Below are positions 6,202 through 12,504 of a stretch of 13,752 nucleotides of DNA, in pieces. A program made the translations under genes and the position numbers. Positions within the stretch are counted from its first letter, which is position 1, and each line of letters begins with the position of its first letter. The notes beneath the pieces are model-generated. The model was not told the origin of the DNA and ran no database searches. It saw only the letters and a program-made list of their open reading frames with translations. The stretch comes from Bacteroidales bacterium GP3 (GTDB lineage: Bacteria; Bacteroidota; Bacteroidia; Bacteroidales; Muribaculaceae), in assembly GCA_001701075.1 (NCBI GenBank), contig DAAK01000075.1, positions 1 to 13,752 on the forward strand. The letters run 5' to 3'.

Positions 6202-9200
6202 CAGATACCATCGCTCATCTCGCTAAGACGTTTTGCACGCGCCTTGTCGAGCTTTTGATACTGCTCATATTTCTGAAGATTCTCCTCTTTGCCGCCGCTT
6301 TCGAGATAAATCTCGATTACGGTATATATAGCAGAGTCAATCTTCTTCTCATCGTCAGTTCGTTTTGCGTATTCCTCCGGCGAGAGAGAGGCCATCTCGT
6401 TGGCGATTTCGCAGTATTTTGCGATTTCGTCTTCGAATTGCTCCCAAGTCATGCCGTCGCCTTCTCCATCCTGGCTATCGCGTCTGCCCATGTATCGCTC
6501 GTAGTCTTTCTTGAGGTCTTGCTCATTGAGCCCAAACTTCTTAAGAATCGGTTCTACATTCTTCTTGTCTCCTCCATACTTGTAATATAGGTCGATAAGA
6601 TGGTAGTATTGACGAGGTATCGCGGCATTTTCATATGTCATAGACGGATAGTTGAATGAGAAGTAGACCGACATGGCATATGCCATATTCTTTCCGTACT
6701 TGTCAATCAGTCCAAGGAGTTGGCTGGTGCCTCTTTCCGCACGTTTCTTATCGCCGAGCACATCATCGCTTCCAAGTTCGCAGTTGAGCTGGGCAAGAGT
6801 CACGGCTGTCGAAAGTGAATATGGAGCCGCCTTGTCGCTGAGGTTCTTTTCAAGGAGATCTACTACTTCTGCCGATTGCTTGTATTTCTCAGCAGCCTTT
6901 GCAGAGTCGCCTTGAGCGCGGGCCATATCCCCTTCGCTAAGGAGCTGGCTTGCCACGTCGAGCATTGATGTGCGCGTTGACACGAGCATACGTCGCGCTG
7001 TCTCATCAAAGTAGATCTTGTTGTCGTCAGTTGCCTTGTCAGCACCGCCCCACAGATAGTTTTTCACTACATTGTAAGCGCGGTCGGTGCGAGGAGCCAT
7101 ATCGGGCTGGATAGTCGGTGTGAGCTGATGTACCATACCGGTGCTTCTTACGTAAGGAGTGAGTCCGAGATGATAAGATGGGCCCACTGTCGAAGCCCAG
7201 TAAATTGGGCGCTCCCAACCATTGGCAGCGTTTGTGGCGATAAGGTCGAGCATCAGTATTTCGCCCAGTCCTATATAGCCTTTGCCCATTACAGACTCTG
7301 TCTGAGAGAGATCCACGACAATCTTATCTTCAATAAGAGCAGAATCTTCAGGAGCTACCAGTCCACGTTCTATCACTTTCTGCTTGTCTATAGGTATTGT
7401 GACAACTGAAGAACTGAGCATTGGATATCCGTAGCGGGCGTCATATTGGCCGGCGTATAGAGCCTTGAGGGCTGTCAGAAGATCGGCAGCTCCTCCTCCT
7501 CTTCCGGGTAAGGTGACATCAAGTTTGCCGTAAGCGTAATCCTTTGGCTCGGCAGTGAAGCTGACGGGGGCTGCATCATAGCTTTGCATACGCTGTTGGT
7601 TGGCATACCAGTCAGAGTTGAGGTAGCTGAGGTTGATTATCTTCACGTCAGGGCGCACACCTTCCACTTCCTGCACATACCAGAGTGGGAATGTGTCATT
7701 GTCGCCATTGCAGAATACGATAGCGTTAGGCTCGAGGCTGTTCAGGTAGTTGATGGCAAAGTCGCGCATAGCATAACGTCCCGAGCGGTCGTGGTCGTCC
7801 CAAGTCTGGCTCACCATCTGGATGGGCACTATCAGCGACAATACTGCAGCCACCCATGCCATAGCGGGTTTGAGGTCTTTGGCTTTTTCTGAGTTCTCAG
7901 AGTTCTCAGAGGCCTCAGAGTTCTCTGAAGGCTTATCGGAGGAAGGCTTTTTCTTCTTTTCAGTTATCCAGCAGAGGATTTTCCAGAGTGCAGCCACACC
8001 CATACCAATCCAGATTGCGAATGCGTAGAAACTTCCGGCGAATGCGTAGTCGCGTTCACGCGGCTGGTTTGGCACCTGATTGAGGTAGAGCACAATGGCG
8101 ATGCCGGTCATAAAGAAGAGGAAGAAAATCACCCAGAATTGCTCTATGCCGCGGCGTCCTTCAAACGACTGCCAGCAAAGGCCGAGCAATCCGAGAAGGA
8201 GAGGCAGCATATAGAATACGTTGTGGCCTGGGTTGTCCTTGCCAAGATCATCAGGCAGGAGGCTTTGGTCGCCGAGTCGGGCATTGTCGATGAAAGGAAT
8301 GCCCGTTATCCAGTTGCCGGCATCGAGTTCGCCGCTTTGGTTGTTGATATCATTCTGTCTTCCGGCAAAGTTCCACATGAAATAGCGCATATACATGTGG
8401 TTGAGCTGGTAGTTGAAGAAATAAGCGAGGTTTTGGGCGAAAGAGGGTTTGAAGATATATTTTGGAGCATATGCCACTCTTCCGGTCACCTCATTATACT
8501 GTGGTTCGCGGTTTGTGTCAAGTTCCGGCACCTTGTGGCCGTCTTGGTCGATGGCGTGGATTTCCACAAGATTGGAACTTGTCGTGTCAAAGTTTACCCA
8601 CTGCTTATACATGCTTTCATGCTGTCGGCTGTAAATGCGTGGGAACAGCATGTTTAGCTCAGGATTGTATACTGGTTTTGACTTATAGTCTTTCAAGACG
8701 TAGTAATCCTTGTGTGTTTCTGCCAGACGGGTGTTTTCTGCAATCTCAGAATCGGACAGGAATCCATATTCCGACTTTGTTTCAGCACCCTTCACGCCCT
8801 TTACATATAGGGGCTTTCCGGGGTTAATGACAGAGTTATACTGCGGGGTTGTCAAGACCACCGGATATCCGTCTTTTGTTTGTCCGAGTGTATCGGTGTA
8901 TAGACCCACCTGCTGTTTCTGCACTTGCGAGTATAGAGTTTCGCCGTAGATAAGCGGATTTTCGCCATATTGCTCGCGGTTGAGGTATGTGGCGAGGTCA
9001 AACACATTGTCGGGCGAGTTTTGGTTCATCGGGGTGTCGGCAGTAGAGCGGATGAGAATCAGCGCGTAGCTGCTGTATCCGACGAAAATCATCGCCATGC
9101 TCCATGTCAGGAGTCTGAGCACCCGCACAGGAACTGCATGGCGGAAATATGTCCAAAGAGCAGCTGCGAGTAGGATGAAAAGGATCAATCCAAGTGCAAT

Positions 9201-10139
9201 TCCGTCGCCAATCCAGAGGATACCGGAGATTGCGACAGCAGCAAGGAATGAAATCCTTATCATGTTTGCGTTTTTCTGGCGGATCAGCTCGAAAAGAGCC
9301 CATGAGAATATGGCCACTACAGCTAAGGCGTAGATGAGAGTGCCGCTGTTGAAGCTCATTCCGCAAGTATTGACGAAGAATAGCTCAAACTGCTGAGCCA
9401 CCTTGATGAAACCCGGTACGAGGCCGTAAAGAACGAAGAAGATTATGACGAAGGAGACGAGAAGAGCGCCAATCGACTTCTTGAGGTTCATATTGTTCCA
9501 TTTCTTGTATGCGAATACAAGGACGATGGCAGGGATACAGAGGAGGTTGAGGAGGTGGACAGCGACGCTGACACCGATTATATAGGCTATCAAGACGAGG
9601 TAGCGGTCGGCATGAGGTTGGTTGGCTCTGTTTTCCCATTTCAGGATGAGCCAGAAGACGAGGGCTGTGCAGAAAGAAGAGAAAGCATAGACCTCACCTT
9701 CTACTGCTGAGAACCAGAAGGTGTCGCTCCAGGTGTATGCGAGGGAGCCGACGAGGGCGGATCCCATGATGACTACATATTTGTAGAGAGGAAGTTCCCC
9801 TTCGAAATCGTCGGGGACGATGAGCCGGCGCACGAGGTGGGAGATGGTCCAGAAGAGGAGGAGAATGGTGAGTGCCGACAAAAGTCCACTCATAGCGTTG
9901 ACCATCAATGGGATGTAGGTGGGATCCGGGGCAAAGTTGACGAAGAATCTTCCTACGAGCATGAAGATTGGGTTGCCCGGTGGGTGTCCGACTTCAAGTT
10001 TGTCAGCTTGAATGATAAATTCGCCGCAGTCCCAGTAGGAAGCGGTAGGCTCAAGGGTGAGCCAATAGGTGATCAGGGCTACGAGAAAGACAAACCAGCC
10101 ACCTATGTTGTTGATCAGGTTGTATTTTTTAGTTATCAT
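6201..10139 (-). CDS. DUF2723 membrane protein, predicted GT-C-type (TMEM260-like) glycosyltransferase
   Basis: Large inner-membrane protein, 1312 aa. DUF2723 includes human TMEM260, a protein O-mannosyltransferase; the same role here, perhaps in periplasmic protein O-glycosylation, is inferred from family only. After the first membrane segment comes the family hallmark: TLEPTASYWDCGEF (Asp37, Glu40; the acidic pair typical of the first external loop of GT-C enzymes), then EVGHPPGNP. Many membrane segments follow to about 370, then a hydrophilic region to about 640, three more membrane segments including the conserved RERDYAFAGSFYAF, a Lys-rich loop with a repeat-encoded SEN tract (738-752), one more membrane segment, and a soluble C-terminal part with WDDHDRSGR and GDNDTFPLW motifs and TPR-like helices. 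I chose the ATG at 10139 over one at 10157 because family members begin close to the KKYNLINN segment. It is the first gene of the operon with the deacetylase and ddh. Confidence 0.9.
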   Translation of the reverse strand: MITKKYNLINNIGGWFVFLVALITYWLTLEPTASYWDCGEFIIQADKLEVGHPPGNPIFMLVGRFFVNFAPDPTYIPLMVNAMSGLLSALTILLLFWTISHLVRRLIVPDDFEGELPLYKYVVIMGSALVGSLAYTWSDTFWFSAVEGEVYAFSSFCTALVFWLILKWENRANQPHADRYLVLIAYIIGVSVAVHLLNLLCIPAIVLVFAYKKWNNMNLKKSIGALLVSFVIIFFVLYGLVPGFIKVAQQFELFFVNTCGMSFNSGTLIYALAVVAIFSWALFELIRQKNANMIRISFLAAVAISGILWIGDGIALGLILFILLAAALWTYFRHAVPVRVLRLLTWSMAMIFVGYSSYALILIRSTADTPMNQNSPDNVFDLATYLNREQYGENPLIYGETLYSQVQKQQVGLYTDTLGQTKDGYPVVLTTPQYNSVINPGKPLYVKGVKGAETKSEYGFLSDSEIAENTRLAETHKDYYVLKDYKSKPVYNPELNMLFPRIYSRQHESMYKQWVNFDTTSSNLVEIHAIDQDGHKVPELDTNREPQYNEVTGRVAYAPKYIFKPSFAQNLAYFFNYQLNHMYMRYFMWNFAGRQNDINNQSGELDAGNWITGIPFIDNARLGDQSLLPDDLGKDNPGHNVFYMLPLLLGLLGLCWQSFEGRRGIEQFWVIFFLFFMTGIAIVLYLNQVPNQPRERDYAFAGSFYAFAIWIGMGVAALWKILCWITEKKKKPSSDKPSENSEASENSENSEKAKDLKPAMAWVAAVLSLIVPIQMVSQTWDDHDRSGRYAMRDFAINYLNSLEPNAIVFCNGDNDTFPLWYVQEVEGVRPDVKIINLSYLNSDWYANQQRMQSYDAAPVSFTAEPKDYAYGKLDVTLPGRGGGAADLLTALKALYAGQYDARYGYPMLSSSVVTIPIDKQKVIERGLVAPEDSALIEDKIVVDLSQTESVMGKGYIGLGEILMLDLIATNAANGWERPIYWASTVGPSYHLGLTPYVRSTGMVHQLTPTIQPDMAPRTDRAYNVVKNYLWGGADKATDDNKIYFDETARRMLVSTRTSMLDVASQLLSEGDMARAQGDSAKAAEKYKQSAEVVDLLEKNLSDKAAPYSLSTAVTLAQLNCELGSDDVLGDKKRAERGTSQLLGLIDKYGKNMAYAMSVYFSFNYPSMTYENAAIPRQYYHLIDLYYKYGGDKKNVEPILKKFGLNEQDLKKDYERYMGRRDSQDGEGDGMTWEQFEDEIAKYCEIANEMASLSPEEYAKRTDDEKKIDSAIYTVIEIYLESGGKEENLQKYEQYQKLDKARAKRLSEMSDGI
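7885..7929. repeat. In-frame 9-nt repeat inside the DUF2723 gene
   Basis: Five contiguous 9-nt units on the plus strand: TTTTCTGAG, TTCTCAGAG (twice), GCCTCAGAG, TTCTCTGAA. On the coding strand they give S-E-N / S-E-A / S-E-N / S-E-N / S-E-K, placed after a KKKK stretch between two membrane segments, hence in a cytoplasmic loop by the positive-inside rule. Unit length and style match the untranslated 9-nt arrays at gene borders. Confidence 0.85.
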
Positions 10140-10173
10140 GTGTGTAGAATTGCGCAACTACAATATTAATCTG

Positions 10174-10204
10174 CAAATTTACTATTTTTTTTGAGAATCT
10201 GCAA
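10174..10204 (-). promoter_or_regulatory. Promoter of the DUF2723-deacetylase-ddh operon
   Basis: On the minus strand TTG at 10204-10202, a 20-nt spacer with an A-run, then TAAATTTG at 10181-10174. The predicted start near 10167 leaves a leader of about 28 nt before the ATG at 10139. A palindrome TTGCGCAA lies in this leader at 10150-10157. Confidence 0.72.
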
Positions 10205-10208
10205 GCAG

Positions 10209-10235
10209 TTTTCATCGTTTTCAACGTTTTCACAG
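10209..10235. repeat. Three 9-nt units just upstream of the operon promoter
   Basis: Units TTTTCATCG, TTTTCAACG and TTTTCACAG follow one another without gaps and end 4 nt upstream of the -33 element (10202-10204). They place A-runs at 9-nt spacing upstream of the promoter, so they could act as an UP-like element or a regulator site, or be one more border array. Confidence 0.6.
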
Positions 10236-10239
10236 ATTT

Positions 10240-10290
10240 ATTAATATCCTTAATGTCCGTAACGACTGAGAAAGCTTACAAGATATTAAT
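10240..10290. other. 9-bp AT-rich inverted repeat at the ATPase stop codon
   Basis: ATTAATATC (10240-10248) is the exact complement of GATATTAAT (10282-10290), with 33 nt between. The right arm covers the TAA stop (10286-10288) of the ATPase gene. The long loop and AT-rich stem make it a weak terminator candidate; it may be chance. Confidence 0.35.
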
Positions 10291-11677
10291 CGGGATGCAT
10301 AGTGTCGATTATCTCTTGAGGATATAGGATTCGGATGTCTGTTTCTTCATCTTTCGGTTTGTTTTTTAAAAATAGCACTGTAATGATTTCCTTGCCATGG
10401 GAGAATGGCAAACGATGTGCTTTCTCCTTTAATTTTCGGTATAATTCAGATGCAATTTCAGGATTCGTCCATTTGCATTCGCCAATGAGTATGGCTTTTC
10501 CGTCGGTGGATTCAGCCATTACATCAAATTCCATTTCTTGAAACTTGCCTTTCTCATCCCCGGGGACTGTCCCCCACCAACGTGATGCTTCTTTCCATCG
10601 GTATCCAAAGAGTTTGTTGCCGCTTACCGATTCCCGACAAAGATTTTCCCAATGTCGTGCTACATATTCAGAGAATGATGAATCAATTTCTTCCATTACT
10701 AAGTTTTTTCTTCCGCGTGCAAGAGAAGACATATTAGGGATAATGAAGGTATAGTAAAAATCCATCATAGGGTCGTTGATACGATATAATCCTCGTTTTG
10801 ATTTTTTAGGACTTTCACCGAAAGGGATTTCTCTTCTGATATACGACATTTGGATAAGTTTATCAAGGGGAGCAGAAAGGGAAGTGGCTTCCCGTCTCAT
10901 TCTGGCTGCTATCTCAGAAAGGCGGTTTGCTCCTCCTGCAATCACAGCCATTAAGGATTCTGATTGCACAGAAACTTTCATATCGTCGAGAAAGAGTTTC
11001 TTTGGTTCATCATACAATACGGTAGTCGGCCCAAGCAACATTCCTTTGATGGCATCCCTCAGCGAATCATATTCTTCTCTTAATTCCCAATATCTTGGTA
11101 CTCCTCCCCATACACTGAATTCCTCAATTGTTTCGATAGAAGATAAGTGGAGGGCTTGTTGCAAATAGGGCAAAGGAATTGGTCGGATGTCAAGAATGGC
11201 ATCAGCACGTCCATAGAGGGGTTCGCTCTTGCTGAGAATCATTTCCTGCATCATTCGTTGGGAACTTCCGCAAATTACCAGATTATATTTTAGGTCTTTT
11301 CTATCCAATATTCTTTGCAATATAGAGGGTAGCTCCGGGGAATGCTTCACCATATAGGGAAATTCGTCTAAGCAAAGAGTGAATTGTTCTGTTGTCAGTC
11401 TGTTGATCATAAGAAAGAGCTCTTCCCATCCGGTAAAACTTGCCATTCCTAATTCAGGAAACTTTAGAGAAAGCAGATCCTGCAGCATTTCCATTTGCAC
11501 AGCATCTACCAAATCTCCTGCCATATAATACACATCAGCAGAAGTCAGCACCCTTTTTATCAAAGTGGATTTGCCGAGACGGCGACGTCCGTATACTACG
11601 ACAAATTTCGCCGATTTTTCTGGGTTAAGCACTCGTTTAAGTTCGGCAATCTCCTCAATACGATCAAGAAATTCCAT
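10286..11677 (-). CDS. DUF234-type AAA ATPase with C-terminal PD-(D/E)XK-like domain
   Basis: 463-aa protein of the archaeal-type ATPase/DUF234 group common in Bacteroidota and archaea, whose role is not established. The N-terminus has the P-loop GRRRLGKST (30-38) and Walker B FTLCLDEF (Asp104, Glu105), then a sensor-like VICGSS strand near 140. A winged-helix-like middle follows, then YRINDPMMDFYYTFI, a family signature. The C-terminus has the order of a PD-(D/E)XK nuclease fold: EFD (Asp385), then ILIGECKW with the E-x-K motif (Glu400, Lys402). The ATG at 11677 is preferred to a TTG at 11710 that lies in the promoter. It looks monocistronic: its own promoter is at 11708-11738, and the neighbouring genes on this strand are separated from it by 146 and 160 nt. 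Base composition seems more AT-rich than its neighbours, compatible with acquisition by transfer. No toxin, methylase or second defence gene is adjacent. Confidence 0.85.
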   Translation of the reverse strand: MEFLDRIEEIAELKRVLNPEKSAKFVVVYGRRRLGKSTLIKRVLTSADVYYMAGDLVDAVQMEMLQDLLSLKFPELGMASFTGWEELFLMINRLTTEQFTLCLDEFPYMVKHSPELPSILQRILDRKDLKYNLVICGSSQRMMQEMILSKSEPLYGRADAILDIRPIPLPYLQQALHLSSIETIEEFSVWGGVPRYWELREEYDSLRDAIKGMLLGPTTVLYDEPKKLFLDDMKVSVQSESLMAVIAGGANRLSEIAARMRREATSLSAPLDKLIQMSYIRREIPFGESPKKSKRGLYRINDPMMDFYYTFIIPNMSSLARGRKNLVMEEIDSSFSEYVARHWENLCRESVSGNKLFGYRWKEASRWWGTVPGDEKGKFQEMEFDVMAESTDGKAILIGECKWTNPEIASELYRKLKEKAHRLPFSHGKEIITVLFLKNKPKDEETDIRILYPQEIIDTMHPD

Positions 11678-11681
11678 GAAA

Positions 11682-11713
11682 TTATTTTCTACAAAAATTA
11701 TTTTCTGCAAAAA
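11682..11713. repeat. Two 16-nt tandem copies in the ATPase leader and promoter
   Basis: TTATTTTCTACAAAAA (11682-11697) is followed directly by TTATTTTCTGCAAAAA (11698-11713), one mismatch apart. The second copy contributes most of the -7 box of the promoter; the first lies in the short leader and ends 4 nt before the start codon. It may be a simple duplication of AT-rich leader sequence. Confidence 0.7.
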
Positions 11714-11738
11714 TAATATTTTTCCTTGAAATCTCCAA
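11708..11738 (-). promoter_or_regulatory. Promoter of the ATPase gene
   Basis: On the minus strand TTG at 11738-11736, a 20-nt spacer, then TATTTTTG at 11715-11708. Transcription would begin near 11701, about 24 nt before the ATG at 11677. This decides the start codon, since the alternative TTG at 11710 is inside the -7 box. Confidence 0.68.
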
Positions 11739-11774
11739 TTTATTTTTTCATGAATTTAGCCGTTTTTTGAGAAG

Positions 11775-11837
11775 TCGGACTCGTCGGACCCGTCGGACTC
11801 GTCTGACAACGCTGACAACGCCGATAACGCTGACAAC
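11775..11837. repeat. Seven 9-nt units abutting the rnhB stop codon
   Basis: Plus-strand units in order: TCGGACTCG, TCGGACCCG, TCGGACTCG, TCTGACAAC, GCTGACAAC, GCCGATAAC, GCTGACAAC. All seven are gap-free (63 nt) and the last base touches the rnhB stop codon (11838-11840). Two related unit types are arranged in two blocks, suggesting separate expansion of each. There is no ordinary terminator between rnhB and the ATPase promoter. Confidence 0.88.
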
Positions 11838-12428
11838 TTAAAAAAGTCGGGGTTGGCAGGGGCCGTAGGAGCGGCGGTGGTGGGGAGTGAGGCCGAGGGT
11901 GTCGAGGGCTGTAAGGTGTTCCTTTGTGGGATAGCCCATGTTGCGCTCCCATCCATAACCCGGACATTCGGCTGCAAGCTTTGTCATCAGCTCGTCGCGG
12001 TGAGTCTTGGCGAGGATTGAGGCGGCTGCTATGCTCATGTAGGTCGCATCCCCTTTCACTACGGTGTCGCAAGGCACGTCGCGCCATGGCCGGAAGCGGT
12101 TGCCGTCAACGATAACGTGTTCGGGAACTATGCTGAGTGCATCCAATGCGCGTTGCATCCCTGTTATAGATGCATTTAGAATGTTGATACGGTCGATTTC
12201 TTCGGGACTTACCATCACGACAGCCCAGGCCAAGGCCTCTTTCTCTATGATCGGTCGCAGACTTTCGCGCTGCTTAGCAGTCAGTTGCTTGGAGTCGTTG
12301 AGGAGGTCGTTGCGGAAGTCAGGAGGGAGAATGACGGCAGCGCAGCTGACGGGTCCAGCGAGGCAACCGCGTCCTGCCTCGTCGCAACCGGCCTCGATAA
12401 GGCCCTCCGTCATAAATTGCAGCAACAT
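11838..12428 (-). CDS. rnhB: Ribonuclease HII
   Basis: Full-length 196-aa cytoplasmic type 2 RNase H, which cuts the RNA strand of RNA-DNA hybrids and starts removal of ribonucleotides misinserted in DNA. Motif I is GCDEAGRGCLAGPV with catalytic Asp16 and Glu17; the third acidic residue is in VIVDGNRF (Asp108); the fourth is in KGDATYMSIAAASILAK (Asp127), followed by the conserved RD. The C-terminus has the usual MGYPTKEH and HRRSYGP segments. The ATG at 12428 (MLLQFMTEGLIEAGCDEAG) fits the start of Bacteroidales homologues, although a second ATG five codons on is possible. The start codon is preceded directly by a heptamer array filling the 70 nt after the upstream gene, and the stop is followed directly by a 9-nt array. 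It is probably cotranscribed with the PEP/pyruvate-binding gene. Confidence 0.96.
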   Translation of the reverse strand: MLLQFMTEGLIEAGCDEAGRGCLAGPVSCAAVILPPDFRNDLLNDSKQLTAKQRESLRPIIEKEALAWAVVMVSPEEIDRINILNASITGMQRALDALSIVPEHVIVDGNRFRPWRDVPCDTVVKGDATYMSIAAASILAKTHRDELMTKLAAECPGYGWERNMGYPTKEHLTALDTLGLTPHHRRSYGPCQPRLF

Positions 12429-12504
12429 AACGATTAACGATCAACGATTAACGATCAAATTCGGACTCCGCAAAACGCGATACGCGCCACGCAAAACGCT
12501 ATAC
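12429..12504. repeat. Heptamer array filling the whole gap before rnhB
   Basis: The 70 nt between the upstream TAG stop (12499-12501) and the rnhB ATG equal ten heptamers in one register. From the left: AACGATT, AACGATC, AACGATT, AACGATC, two degenerate units (AAATTCG, GACTCCG), then CAAAACG, CGATACG, CGCCACG, CAAAACG. An eleventh unit, CTATACA, covers the stop codon. The first four are the reverse complement of the repeat in the deacetylase and ddh ends. Confidence 0.85.

Noticed and set aside
8139..8657. 172-codon plus-strand open frame
   Set aside because: It is antisense within the DUF2723 gene, with no family signature; long shadow frames are expected opposite a gene this long.
10141..10161. 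GTAG...CTAC palindrome around TTGCGCAA in the DUF2723 leader as an operator
   Set aside because: The outer arms are offset by two bases and only the 8-bp core is symmetric; too short to claim beyond chance.
10286..11677. Defence island or toxin-antitoxin system around the ATPase
   Set aside because: The gene stands alone between the envelope operon and rnhB; no methylase, toxin, antitoxin, integrase or transposase is adjacent.
11756..11977. Minus-strand open frame with Ser-Ala-Leu and Asp-Glu-Ser repeats
   Set aside because: The repeats are just the translated 9-nt array downstream of rnhB, read in a different frame from rnhB. No start region or domain supports it.
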